DNA of 8,775 bases from Gemmatimonadaceae bacterium (GCA_025357975.1 JANYKY010000434.1:1-8775); one strand, 5' to 3'; positions 1-7,925 are shown, counted from the first letter of the stretch. Program-made: numbers and translations. Notes: generated from the letters alone by a model not told the origin.

Positions 1-1
1 G

Positions 2-2269
2 GTGTACGATGCGCTCGTCCGAATGGTTCAGGATTTCTCGCTGCGGTATCCGCTGGTGGACGGTCAGGGGAATTTCGGATCGGTAGACGGCGATCCCGCT
101 GCTGCGTACCGGTACACGGAGTCCCGGCTCACGCGCATCGCCATGGAGATGTTGTCGGACATCGACAAGAACACCGTCGATTACGCGCCTAACTTCGATG
201 ACCGGCTCATGGAGCCGAAGGTACTGCCTTCCGCCGTGCCGAATCTCCTGATCAACGGCTCGTCGGGAATCGCTGTTGGTATGGCGACCAACATTCCGCC
301 GCACAATATCAATGAAGTCGTAGCCGCCGTCATCGCAATGATCGACAACCCGGACCTCGAAGTCAGCGAGCTGCGGAAAATCATCAAGGGTCCTGATTTC
401 CCGACCGGCGGTTACATCTACGGCCGGGCTGGTATCAAGGATTATCAGGAAACTGGACGCGGGCGAATCGTGATGCGGGCGCGCGCCGTGATCGAGGAGA
501 AGGAGAGCTCCAATAAATCACAGATCGTGATCAACGAGCTGCCGTATCAGGTCAACAAGGCCAAGCTCGTTGCCGATATCGCGGAGCTCGTGCGCGACAA
601 GAAGCTGGAAGGAATTTCCGACCTTCGCGATGAATCGGACAAAGACGGAATGCGGGTCGTAATCGAGCTCAAGCGTGATGCAATTCCGCGCGTTGTGCTC
701 AATGGCCTGTACAAGCACACGACGATGCAGTCGACGTTCGGTGTCATCATGCTCGCGCTCGTCCCGGATTCGAATACCGGACAGCTTGTTCCGAAGATCA
801 TGCCGCTCAAGGAAGTGCTCGAGCATTACATCGCTCACCGGCACACCGTCGTCGTCCGCCGCACGCAGTTCGATCTCGACAAGGCGCTCGAGCGTGAGCA
901 CATCCTCGAAGGCCTCAAGATCGCGGTCGATAATATCGATGCGGTCATCAAGCTGATCCGCGCGGCAGAGGACACTCCGACAGCAAGCGATCAGCTCCAG
1001 AAGCGCTTCAAGCTCAGCGAGCGCCAGGCCGAGGCGATCTTGAACATGCGCCTGGCGAAACTCACCGGGTTGGAGATCGAGAAGCTCGAAGCAGAACTGA
1101 AGGAGGTCCGCGCATTCCTCGAGGAGCTGCGTGACATCCTCGCTTCACGCCCGCGCCGGATGCAGATCATCCGCGACGAGCTCCAGGACGTGCTCAAGCG
1201 TTTCGGAGATGAGCGACGCTCCGAAATCACGAGTGACGAGGGCGAGTTTACGATCGAGGACCTGATCGCCGAAGAGGACATGGTGATCACGATCTCGCAC
1301 TCGGGCTACATCAAGCGCACGTCGGTTTCGACCTATCGCAAGCAGCGGCGCGGGGGCCGGGGCTTGAGCGGCCAGACCCTCAAGGATGAAGACTTTATCG
1401 AGAAGCTCTTCATCGGGTCGACTCACGACTACATCCTGTGCTTCACGGATGACGGCCGCTGTTTCTGGCTCAAGGTTCACGAAATCCCGCAGGCGGGGAG
1501 GGCGACCAAGGGCAAGCCGATCGTCAACCTGATCAACGTTCAGCCGGATACACAGATCCAGGCGATGGTCCCGGTTCGCGAGTTTACCGACACGCAGTTC
1601 CTCCTTTTCTGCACCAAGAAAGGAACGGTCAAGAAGAGCGCGCTTTCCCAGTATTCGAATGTGCGCGCAAATGGCATCAAGGCGATCAAGATCGAACCCG
1701 GCGACGAGCTGATCGACGTTCAGGTGACGAGTGGTACCAACGACATCGTCCTTGCCACGAAGCATGGCTTGTCGGTTCGGTTCCACGAGCAGGACGTGCG
1801 CGAGATGGGCCGGGACACCACCGGGGTAAAAGGCATCGAGCTGAGAAAGGATGATTCGCTTGTCGGAATGGTGGTAATCAAGCGAGAGGCCACGATACTT
1901 GTTGTCACTGAAAAAGGATTGGGAAAATGCTCGCACATCGACGATTATCGGGTACAGCGGCGAGGGGGCAAGGGCATCATCACCGTCAATCGCACCGAGA
2001 AGACGGGTAACGTCGTCGGAGTCATGGAAGTGTTGCCCGAAGACGAGATCATGCTGATTACTCGAAATGGCGTAATCATTCGTTCTTCAGTCGCTCAGAT
2101 CAGGGTCACTGGACGTATCGCGCAGGGGGTCCGGCTCGTCAATCTGGATGACAAGGACATTCTGACAGCGGTTGCCCGAGTAATTCCCGAGGAGGACGAC
2201 GGGGATGCGACGGGGGACGATTCAGTAGTTGTCGCCGGCGACGATGAGGAAGCCGCCGCGGACGAGTGA
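2..2269 (+). CDS. gyrA: DNA gyrase subunit A, 5'-truncated by window edge
   Basis: GyrA is the breakage-reunion subunit of DNA gyrase (with GyrB), which introduces negative supercoils in the cytoplasm using ATP. The visible 755 residues begin at the position of E. coli Val85, so roughly 84 N-terminal residues lie outside the window; the first codon here (GTG) is internal, not a start. The catalytic tyrosine is Tyr38, inside the RYTE motif (E. coli Tyr122), and the DGQGNFGS and [17 protein letters not shown] motifs of the cleavage core follow. Asp3 corresponds to E. coli Asp87, a quinolone-contact residue, and is wild type. The C-terminal DNA-wrapping beta-pinwheel starts near residue 427 and carries the GyrA box QRRGGRG at 448-454, which separates gyrase from ParC; a second copy, QRRGGKG, sits at 652-658. 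The protein ends in an acidic tail (729-755). The implied full length, about 839 residues, is normal. The TGA stop lies inside the next gene. Confidence 0.98.
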   Translation: MYDALVRMVQDFSLRYPLVDGQGNFGSVDGDPAAAYRYTESRLTRIAMEMLSDIDKNTVDYAPNFDDRLMEPKVLPSAVPNLLINGSSGIAVGMATNIPPHNINEVVAAVIAMIDNPDLEVSELRKIIKGPDFPTGGYIYGRAGIKDYQETGRGRIVMRARAVIEEKESSNKSQIVINELPYQVNKAKLVADIAELVRDKKLEGISDLRDESDKDGMRVVIELKRDAIPRVVLNGLYKHTTMQSTFGVIMLALVPDSNTGQLVPKIMPLKEVLEHYIAHRHTVVVRRTQFDLDKALEREHILEGLKIAVDNIDAVIKLIRAAEDTPTASDQLQKRFKLSERQAEAILNMRLAKLTGLEIEKLEAELKEVRAFLEELRDILASRPRRMQIIRDELQDVLKRFGDERRSEITSDEGEFTIEDLIAEEDMVITISHSGYIKRTSVSTYRKQRRGGRGLSGQTLKDEDFIEKLFIGSTHDYILCFTDDGRCFWLKVHEIPQAGRATKGKPIVNLINVQPDTQIQAMVPVREFTDTQFLLFCTKKGTVKKSALSQYSNVRANGIKAIKIEPGDELIDVQVTSGTNDIVLATKHGLSVRFHEQDVREMGRDTTGVKGIELRKDDSLVGMVVIKREATILVVTEKGLGKCSHIDDYRVQRRGGKGIITVNRTEKTGNVVGVMEVLPEDEIMLITRNGVIIRSSVAQIRVTGRIAQGVRLVNLDDKDILTAVARVIPEEDDGDATGDDSVVVAGDDEEAAADE

Positions 2270-3410
2270 CAGCAAACCACGGACGTATCGATTGAACGAT
2301 CACGACGGAAATGAGATTCAGGTGCTTCGAGCGGCACTCCGGAAAGCGGAGGCTGAGCTTCAGCGCGCCCGTGAGGAAGATGAGTCGAGGAAACATCTCG
2401 TCGACATCCTCCACGAAGTCATGGGAAATCTCCCGACCGAGGAGATTTTCCATCTCCTCGCCCGCCGTCTTGCACGTGCGCTCAATCTTTCCCACGCCTC
2501 TGTAATTCTGGCGAACCCGGGGTCTGCCACCGGGGTCGTAGCAACCGCCTTCGAGCAGCCCCATCTTCATGACCTCGAAATCGAGCTGGACAAGTATCCA
2601 GAAGTGATCTCGGCTCTGCACGGCCGCATCCCCGTGCTCATCCCCGACCTCAAGTACACCCCTCTCTACGCCGGGCTGCGTGAGAAATGGGCGAAGGATG
2701 GCACTCAGGTAAATATCCGCTCGGTAATGGCGCTCCCGTTTCCGCTCGACGGCGACAACTGGGGCGTGTTTCTTTTACGCCGCACGGAGGAGACGCCGAA
2801 ATTCGACGCAGCCGACGTGGAGTTCGCTTCGACCGTTGTGCGCAGCGGAGTCGCGGCGATTCAGCGAGCGCACGCGATCGAGACTACGCGCGCGGACAAT
2901 CATCGCCTCGAGGCGCTGGCACAGACCGATCCGCTCACTCAGCTAGTCAACCGGCGTGCGCTCACCGTGCGGCTCATCACCGAGATGGAACGCGTTCGGC
3001 GATATAACGCGCCTCTCGCAATGCTGCTGCTCGACCTCGATCACTTCAAGCTCGTCAACGACACCTACGGCCATCTCACCGGAGACGACGTTCTGTGCGG
3101 CCTCGCCATGCTTCTCCAGCGTGCCGTTCGCACCGTGGATACTGTCGCCCGTTATGGCGGAGAGGAGTTCGTCATCGTCCTGCCGGAAACCGGCAAGCAG
3201 GGCGCTATCGCATTTGCCGAGCGCATCCGTGACAAGATCGGTGCCCATGCATTTCAGCTTCCAGGCGGCCGCGAGATACACATCACTGCAAGCATCGGCG
3301 TCGCGACTTTTCCCGCCCAGGGAATGGACTCCGCCGAAGATCTCTTTCGCGCAGCCGATGCGGCTCTCTATCGAGCCAAGGGAAGCGGGCGTAATCTAGT
3401 CTGCAGCTGA
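2244..3410 (+). CDS. GAF-GGDEF diguanylate cyclase
   Basis: This is a predicted cytoplasmic diguanylate cyclase making cyclic di-GMP from two GTP. From the ATG at 2244 it has 388 residues: a charged, probably coiled-coil N-terminus (about 26-58), a GAF sensory domain (about 62-216) and a GGDEF domain (about 225-388). The GGDEF domain has DPLT at 229-232, the metal and nucleotide motif LDLDHFK (D264, D266) and an intact active-site GGEEF at 305-309. RTVD at 296-299 sits nine residues before it, as the RxxD inhibitory site does in PleD, so product feedback inhibition is likely. No membrane segment is seen, so the GAF domain probably senses a soluble ligand or partner, which cannot be named. The gene starts inside gyrA in another frame (26-bp overlap). 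No strong ribosome-binding site precedes the ATG. A TTG at 2229, with GGGGGA about 12 bases upstream, and a GTG at 2322 are alternatives. Confidence 0.93.
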   Translation: MRKPPRTSDSKPRTYRLNDHDGNEIQVLRAALRKAEAELQRAREEDESRKHLVDILHEVMGNLPTEEIFHLLARRLARALNLSHASVILANPGSATGVVATAFEQPHLHDLEIELDKYPEVISALHGRIPVLIPDLKYTPLYAGLREKWAKDGTQVNIRSVMALPFPLDGDNWGVFLLRRTEETPKFDAADVEFASTVVRSGVAAIQRAHAIETTRADNHRLEALAQTDPLTQLVNRRALTVRLITEMERVRRYNAPLAMLLLDLDHFKLVNDTYGHLTGDDVLCGLAMLLQRAVRTVDTVARYGGEEFVIVLPETGKQGAIAFAERIRDKIGAHAFQLPGGREIHITASIGVATFPAQGMDSAEDLFRAADAALYRAKGSGRNLVCS

Positions 3411-3455
3411 CCGTTTAGGCGTCTGTAACGCAGTCCGACTTTGCCCGAACAAAAA

Positions 3456-4499
3456 ATGAAAAAGCCAATTTACAAAATCCTTCTTCCGCTCATCACGGCG
3501 GCTTTCGCGTGTGTCGATTCCTCTCCGCGTGCAGCAAAGCCTGACCCCGCGACGGCTTCTCGTCAGACCCCGGTCATTACATCCGTTCGAATAAACAGGG
3601 GAACGTATGGAATGAGTGCACACGTGAGGTGGGCACTCTCTCCCGATAGCTCCGCGGTCATTGCGATAGTTGACCCTGCGGGTGTCGAGAACGAGGCGCT
3701 GCCGAATGCGTTCTTCTTCGGAAGCGAGAGCCGGAATTTTCAGACGCGGATGGATAGCGTGTGGGACGCAGCGCCCTCACCGGATTGGAGCGTTATCGCC
3801 TTCTCCCGTGCATACGTGCTGAGTGCAGCGGGTGCAGATTCGATTCCATCGGCGATGTGGCAGGATCTTTCGCGCCGCACCGGAATCGATACTGCAACGC
3901 TGCGCACGGGATCGTTCCCGACGAGCGGAATGACGTCATCGCGCGGAGTCGCGCAGCCGGGCCTGATTCAAATCCCGGCGGACCCGCGTGCTGCCGGCGC
4001 TGCCGATGCAGCCACCCCGCGAATGTATCCCGTCGCACTCGGCTGGCATGTGCGATGGATTCCGGACGGTGCGACTGTCGCACTGGGCAACAGTCCGTCG
4101 AAAGGGCAGGACATCGAAGCATCGAAGACCTGGGCTGCGCTCGACCCAAAGAGCGGTGCATTTCACGGCACGCTTCCGGCCGAGGCGAGGCTCATCGTTG
4201 CGCGTTGGGTGGATGGGCCGGTTCTCGACACGTCTGCTCCCGTAGACATGCAAGGCGCGCCCCCAATTCACATTCGATCTGGCACTCGGCTGATTTCGAT
4301 CGAGAGTGCTAATGGAGTGATCACCGGCCGTGAGCTGGGCAGTGCTGCTGATTCGACTGCGCGCACGTACACAATAGGATCGGGTAAGGCTCTGGCCGCG
4401 ACAAAGGGCGGCCGTTACATCATCGCGCTGGCTCCGCGCGCGAAGGCAGTGGCGAATGAGATTCCAGTCGAGGCCGTGGTCTACGTGGTTGGCTGGTAA
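3456..4499 (+). CDS. hypothetical lipoprotein with propeller-like repeats
   Basis: I do not recognise this 347-residue protein. From the ATG at 3456 it has a basic start (MKKPIYK), a hydrophobic stretch (8-18) and Cys19 within TAAFAC, which looks like a somewhat atypical lipobox. It is therefore probably an exported lipoprotein. A disordered Pro/Ala/Ser stretch follows (21-40). Three segments resemble blade strands of WD40- or TolB-like propellers: W-ALSPDSSAVIAIVD (59-73), W-DAAPSPDWSVIAFSR (103-118) and W-IPDGATVALGNSP (201-214). Each combines Trp, a Pro-Asp turn and a beta strand. That is too few for a whole propeller, so the fold remains a guess. The gene lies 45 bp after the cyclase on the same strand and may be read from the same transcript; no terminator is apparent between them. 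A TTG at 3441 in the same frame is a less likely start because it would bury the signal sequence. No clear ribosome-binding site is seen. Confidence 0.8.
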   Translation: MKKPIYKILLPLITAAFACVDSSPRAAKPDPATASRQTPVITSVRINRGTYGMSAHVRWALSPDSSAVIAIVDPAGVENEALPNAFFFGSESRNFQTRMDSVWDAAPSPDWSVIAFSRAYVLSAAGADSIPSAMWQDLSRRTGIDTATLRTGSFPTSGMTSSRGVAQPGLIQIPADPRAAGAADAATPRMYPVALGWHVRWIPDGATVALGNSPSKGQDIEASKTWAALDPKSGAFHGTLPAEARLIVARWVDGPVLDTSAPVDMQGAPPIHIRSGTRLISIESANGVITGRELGSAADSTARTYTIGSGKALAATKGGRYIIALAPRAKAVANEIPVEAVVYVVGW

Positions 4500-4509
4500 G
4501 AGACGATTC

Positions 4510-4533
4510 ATGATTGCGCATCGATGCTATCAT
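4510..4533. repeat. imperfect inverted repeat between convergent genes
   Basis: Outer arms ATGAT (4510-4514) and ATCAT (4529-4533) flank a perfect 10-base palindrome, GCATCGATGC (4518-4527). The element lies in the 30-bp gap between two convergent genes and covers the stop codon of the minus-strand gene. It could form a short bulged hairpin acting on both strands, but it has few G-C pairs and no U-run, so it is not a standard intrinsic terminator. Confidence 0.3.
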
Positions 4534-4988
4534 TTGCCAAGCCTCTGCAGCTCGACAAGCAGACATCGATCCTGCACGACGTCTATGCCAGCTCTGGCCA
4601 GCTGCTCCGCGGCTACATCGTTTCTGATGCCGAGCTGAAACCACACTGACTTCGGTTTCTTGGCGATAATGTCGTCGAGGTGCGGCAGAATGTCGGAAGG
4701 CCTCCTGAAAACGTTCACCATGTCAACGTCACCAGGAATCGCATCGACGGTCCTGTAAACTTTCCGGCCCAGTATTTCGGTGGCGTCGGGGTAGAAGACC
4801 GGCACGGGGATGATCTCGTAGCCTGCTTGCTGTGCGTACTCGGGTACATAGTAAGCGGGACGGTCGGGCTCCTGCTTTATCCCCAGCACAGCAATGCGAT
4901 TAGTCTCATCGATCACGCGACGGATGCCGTCAGGCGTGTCGATGAGATGATTGCGCCAGCTGTGTTGCGCATCGCTTGTCGTAGTCAT
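4530..4988 (-). CDS. CoA-binding domain protein (YccU-like)
   Basis: This 152-residue protein matches the CoA_binding_2 family, small soluble Rossmann-fold proteins that bind coenzyme A; their physiological role is mostly unknown. The nucleotide-binding core runs from RIAVLGIKQEPDRPAYYVPEY (31-51, usual form IAVVG-S-(x)n-RPSY-VA) through the second strand, GYEIIPVPV (56-64). VYRTVDAIPGDVDMVNVFR (77-95) and the WFQLGI segment (116-121) follow, and the family's QDRC motif ends in Cys142. Length is typical. The ATG at 4988 is chosen because homology begins shortly after it; the frame stays open upstream only as antisense to the next gene. No ribosome-binding site lies directly before this ATG. 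A GGAGG at 5036-5040 precedes a tiny ORF whose stop overlaps this start, or would serve a rare in-frame ATT start at 5030. The gene is divergent from the dehydrogenase and converges on the lipoprotein gene. Confidence 0.88.
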   Translation of the reverse strand: MTTTSDAQHSWRNHLIDTPDGIRRVIDETNRIAVLGIKQEPDRPAYYVPEYAQQAGYEIIPVPVFYPDATEILGRKVYRTVDAIPGDVDMVNVFRRPSDILPHLDDIIAKKPKSVWFQLGIRNDVAAEQLARAGIDVVQDRCLLVELQRLGK

Positions 4989-5029
4989 GATGTATCGATG
5001 TGCAACGAATGCGCCGGGGTGACAAGCAA
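4985..5029 (-). CDS. possible 14-codon leader ORF coupled to the CoA-binding gene
   Basis: Reading leftward, GGAGG (5040-5036) is followed six bases later by TTG (5029-5027). That opens a short frame encoding MLVTPAHSLHIDTS and ending in TGA at 4987-4985. The TGA overlaps the ATG of the CoA-binding gene as ATGA, the classic coupling arrangement. This would explain why the larger gene lacks its own ribosome-binding site. There is no homology to support it, and short frames arise by chance, so this is only a candidate. Confidence 0.3.
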   Translation of the reverse strand: MLVTPAHSLHIDTS

Positions 5030-5035
5030 TACATA

Positions 5036-5040
5036 CCTCC
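5036..5040 (-). promoter_or_regulatory. GGAGG ribosome-binding site candidate, offset from its gene
   Basis: On the minus strand this is a full GGAGG, but it sits 47 bases upstream of the only conventional start of the CoA-binding gene (4988). It is well spaced for the TTG of the small leader frame at 5029, and also for an ATT at 5030 in frame with the CoA-binding protein. It may equally be a chance match. Confidence 0.35.
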
Positions 5041-5045
5041 GATAG

Positions 5046-5067
5046 ATTACCGATCGATTCATGTAAT
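5046..5067. promoter_or_regulatory. operator-like inverted repeat in divergent promoter region
   Basis: ATTAC (5046-5050) and GTAAT (5063-5067) form a dyad with a 12-base spacer that contains the palindrome CGATCG (5051-5056). It lies in the 96-bp region between two divergent genes, where a regulator would be expected to bind. Weak -35/-10-like hexamers, GTGACA (5019-5024) and TAGATT (5043-5048), are 18 bases apart on the plus strand and could serve the dehydrogenase. The arms are short, so chance is a real alternative. Confidence 0.25.
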
Positions 5068-5071
5068 ACAC

Positions 5072-5075
5072 GGAG
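5072..5075 (+). promoter_or_regulatory. ribosome-binding site of the dehydrogenase gene
   Basis: GGAG ends nine bases before the ATG at 5085, good spacing for a Shine-Dalgarno site, and supports that start. Confidence 0.7.
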
Positions 5076-5084
5076 ACTTATCTG

Positions 5085-6233
5085 ATGCGAATGCTGGTAC
5101 TCGGAGCGGGGCTGCAAGGCTCCGCTTGTGCATATGATCTTCTTCAGAACCCCGAAACCACCAGTGTCCGGCTTGCCGATCTCAGGATTGGACACATGCC
5201 GAAGTTTCTTGCGCCTTATTCGGGCAAGAGGCTGATCCCGACACCGGTTGATGTCCGCGATGAAGATGCCATTCGTGCGTTGATGCGTGAAAGCGACGCA
5301 GTCATGAGCGCCATTCCGTACTACTTCAACCTCGAGCTCGCCACACTGGCCGCCGAATGCGGCGTTCACTTCTGCGACCTGGGCGGCAATACTGATATAG
5401 TGCTGGAGCAGAAAAAGCTCGATGCAACCGCACGTGAAAAGGGCGTGACGATCATCCCGGACTGCGGGCTGGCGCCAGGAATGGTCAATATTCTTGCGCA
5501 ACGCGGTATCGACGAAATGGAAAGCGTCGACGAAGTAAGGATTTTCGTCGGTGGCTTACCCCAGCATCCGCAGCCACCGCTCAACTATCAGATTGTGTAC
5601 TCGCTCGAAGGCGTGCTCGATTATTACACGACTCTTTCGTCGGTCGTGCGAAATGGGAAACTCGAGCATGTCAAGGCGTTGTCAGAGCGCGAGCCGATTC
5701 ACTTCGATGCACCGGTTGGCGAGCTCGAGGCATTTCACACGGCGGGCGGACTGTCGACGATGGCCTTCCGTTACGAAGGCAAGATTCCGACGATGGAGTA
5801 CAAGACTCTGCGCTATCCGGGTCACGCGCAAATCATGGAAGCAATCAGGGAACTCGGCCTGCTCGAGCTGACACCCATAGACGTCAAGGGAGTGCAGGTT
5901 GTACCGCGTGATGTGGCTGTCGCCGCGATGGGCCCGCGCCTCACGAAACCCGCTAGCACCGATCTCGTCGCGCTTCGCGTCGTCGTAAAAGGAAAACAAG
6001 GAGGGAAGAGCAAGACGGTGACCTTCGAGCTGGTAGATCGCTACGACGAAGCCAGGGGCATCAGCGCGATGATGCGGACCACCGGATATTCATTGTCGAT
6101 CACGGGGCAGATGCAGGCACGCGGAGAAGCCGGGCCGCCGGGAGTTCACACTCCGGATGAATGCATCCCGGCCGAGCGCTACATCGCCGAGCTGGCAAAG
6201 CGCGGAGTTAATATCGCCGAGAGTGCTAGCTGA
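5085..6233 (+). CDS. saccharopine dehydrogenase family; probable L-lysine 6-dehydrogenase
   Basis: This 382-residue cytoplasmic oxidoreductase starts directly with the Rossmann signature GAGLQG (7-12) of an NAD(P)-binding fold. Motifs then follow in the order I remember for Geobacillus lysine 6-dehydrogenase: IIPDCGLAPGM (123-133), GGLP (156-159) followed by a Pro-rich stretch and YSLEGVLDYYT, EAFHTAGG (215-222) and EYKTLRYPGHA. Length also fits that family (about 380 residues). Lysine 6-dehydrogenase oxidises the epsilon-amino group of L-lysine with NAD+ to 2-aminoadipate 6-semialdehyde, which cyclises to piperideine-6-carboxylate. A saccharopine dehydrogenase or a related enzyme acting on another amino-acid derivative remains possible; no semialdehyde dehydrogenase or aminotransferase lies beside it to settle the substrate. 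The ATG is supported by GGAG nine bases upstream. It is divergent from the CoA-binding gene and converges on dacB with a 54-bp gap. Confidence 0.88.
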   Translation: MRMLVLGAGLQGSACAYDLLQNPETTSVRLADLRIGHMPKFLAPYSGKRLIPTPVDVRDEDAIRALMRESDAVMSAIPYYFNLELATLAAECGVHFCDLGGNTDIVLEQKKLDATAREKGVTIIPDCGLAPGMVNILAQRGIDEMESVDEVRIFVGGLPQHPQPPLNYQIVYSLEGVLDYYTTLSSVVRNGKLEHVKALSEREPIHFDAPVGELEAFHTAGGLSTMAFRYEGKIPTMEYKTLRYPGHAQIMEAIRELGLLELTPIDVKGVQVVPRDVAVAAMGPRLTKPASTDLVALRVVVKGKQGGKSKTVTFELVDRYDEARGISAMMRTTGYSLSITGQMQARGEAGPPGVHTPDECIPAERYIAELAKRGVNIAESAS

Positions 6234-6287
6234 CAATGTCGGCGTCAATGGCTGTTAGTCCGCACTACGCAATGCTCCCAATTCAGC

Positions 6288-7853
6288 TTATCTGGCAAAG
6301 TTGGCGAGTGTTGTGCCCATTACATCGATCATCGACTTCGCCGTCCAGCGATCATTCCCGTTGTAAATAAACGAGAACGCGATCACCTCGCCGTTCAATG
6401 CGGTGACGTAGCCACCTAGCCCGATGACGTCGTTCGTTGTCCCGGTCTTCGCATGAAGATTTCCCTGCGCAGCACCACCACGCATCCGTCTCTTCAGGAG
6501 CTCTGACACGCCCGCCACGGGAAGCGAGGCGTGGAACCACGGACCCCAGCTCGCCCTGTGCGCGTACGCGAGCATCTGAACCATCAGCCTCGGCGTCACA
6601 CGATCGAGGGTCGACAGCCCGCTTCCGTCGTGAATCTCGAGCGTGCTTGAATCGGCGCCGACTTTGGTCGCAAAAAAACTGCGCTCCATCGACTGCCCGT
6701 TTGCGACAGTCCCCTGCTTGTCATGCTGAGGGCCCCTTGTCGCGTCTCTCATCAGCAACTCTGCAAAATGATTGATGCTCTCGCGATTCATGGCGGAGAT
6801 AATCCGGTCGAGCGTTGGAGACTGTATGCCCACGAGCTTCGTCGCATTCGCCGGCGTTTTGCCGAGCCTGATGCCACCATCGACCTTGATTCCCTTGGCG
6901 ACGAGCGCGGCCTTGAGCGCGCCAGTCGCAAAAGTTGGCGGATCCTCCACTACGTATTCGAATCGACGCGGTGGTGAGTTCGAGCCGATGCTGCCAGAGA
7001 CCAGAATCGTTCCGTTGCCTTGCCGGCGCACAGACAGGCTCGCACCGCCGCCCGAGACTGTCCTCACGCTGCTGACGAGTGGTATCGCCGCGGTTGCCGG
7101 CTCCAGCTTTGCTCCACCGGGAGTTACGGTAACCCACACGAGATTCTCGTTCAGCGACAACCCGGAAACGCGCGCCGCATATCCAGCCTGGAGATACCTG
7201 GACATCCATCCCTGAGGAATTTTCTCGTCATCAAACGCGGAAGCATCGCCGACAACATCGCCGGTCACATGCTTCACTCCGCGAGAGACCATCTGATCCG
7301 CGAGATAATTCATTGGTGCACCGGGCCCACCCGGCAGATAACGCCCGGACAGCGAAGGATCTCCATCACCGCGCAGGTAGATGTTTCCTGAAAGAGTACC
7401 GTCCGCAGACAACTTTCCATCCTGCAAAACATCGGTGCTGAAGCGATAGCTGGGGCCAAGCCTCTCGAATGCAAGTGAGCTCGTGAGCATTTTCATTGTC
7501 GAGGCTGGCATCAGAGGAGTGCCCGCGTTTTCGGAAAAGAGCGTGTCCCCCCTGGTCAGCGAGACGACCATGATACCGAACTGTCCGCTACGGATTCTAC
7601 CGGCGATGGACGTCATGTCGGTCATCAGGGACGCCACAGTGCGCGGCGCCGTGGATCTTGCCGTCGGTATAGCTGGTGCACTCGCTCCCTGTCTTCCACG
7701 CACTTTTCTCGCGGTCGTTTTTCTGGCCGCAGCACGTTTCCGGGAAGACGAGCTGGTGGTCTTTTTTCTGGACTTGGTCTGGGCCGAGAGGGGAGCTGCG
7801 GCGATAGATGCGAGCAGGACTATAGCGAGTACTTGAAGCTTGCGATACAGCAT
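6288..7853 (-). CDS. dacB: D-alanyl-D-alanine carboxypeptidase/endopeptidase, class C PBP (PBP4 type)
   Basis: This 521-residue peptidase of family S13 trims or cleaves peptidoglycan peptides in the periplasm. All three penicillin-binding motifs are intact: STMK (118-121, nucleophile Ser118), SIN (359-361) and KTG (469-471); DGSGLS (409-414) is also typical. The insertion of about 240 residues between the first two motifs is diagnostic of PBP4/DacB-type enzymes. The ATG at 7853 gives a clean signal peptide (hydrophobic 6-20, likely cleavage after LSA at 24). A TTG at 7907 would add 18 residues before it and is less likely. After the signal comes an odd linker: residues 27-54 include 13 Lys/Arg and no acidic residue, mixed with Ser/Thr/Ala, before the catalytic domain begins near 73. 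No strong ribosome-binding site is visible. Its neighbours are unrelated, so it is probably transcribed alone. Confidence 0.95.
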   Translation of the reverse strand: MLYRKLQVLAIVLLASIAAAPLSAQTKSRKKTTSSSSRKRAAARKTTARKVRGRQGASAPAIPTARSTAPRTVASLMTDMTSIAGRIRSGQFGIMVVSLTRGDTLFSENAGTPLMPASTMKMLTSSLAFERLGPSYRFSTDVLQDGKLSADGTLSGNIYLRGDGDPSLSGRYLPGGPGAPMNYLADQMVSRGVKHVTGDVVGDASAFDDEKIPQGWMSRYLQAGYAARVSGLSLNENLVWVTVTPGGAKLEPATAAIPLVSSVRTVSGGGASLSVRRQGNGTILVSGSIGSNSPPRRFEYVVEDPPTFATGALKAALVAKGIKVDGGIRLGKTPANATKLVGIQSPTLDRIISAMNRESINHFAELLMRDATRGPQHDKQGTVANGQSMERSFFATKVGADSSTLEIHDGSGLSTLDRVTPRLMVQMLAYAHRASWGPWFHASLPVAGVSELLKRRMRGGAAQGNLHAKTGTTNDVIGLGGYVTALNGEVIAFSFIYNGNDRWTAKSMIDVMGTTLANFAR

Positions 7854-7925
7854 TGAGTTCGATTGAGTTTGTGTCGCTCGTTCACTGAGCGCGGCGATAC
7901 CGGGCAAATGCGAATTTCACACCAC

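Noticed and set aside
2..4. First codon (GTG) as the true gyrA start
   Set aside because: Homology to GyrA is already full at this codon and the HPHGD segment that must precede it lies outside the window.
1145..1936. Long open frame of 263 codons on the minus strand inside gyrA
   Set aside because: It is antisense to highly conserved GyrA sequence and has no recognisable domain; long antisense frames are common in G+C-rich genes.
3411..3455. Terminator or promoter between the cyclase and the lipoprotein gene
   Set aside because: No G-C-rich hairpin with a T-run and no credible -35/-10 pair was found in these 45 bases.
4989..5501. Upstream extension of the CoA-binding frame to a start at 5501 (323 residues)
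   Set aside because: The extra part is antisense to the NAD-binding half of the dehydrogenase and precedes the family's normal N-terminus; the 152-residue form has the usual length.
6234..6287. Terminator between the dehydrogenase gene and dacB
   Set aside because: No stable inverted repeat or T-run is visible in the 54-bp gap, although convergent transcription makes one plausible.
6721..7215. Overlapping frames on both strands inside dacB
   Set aside because: dacB has all catalytic motifs in one uninterrupted frame; the others have no supporting features.
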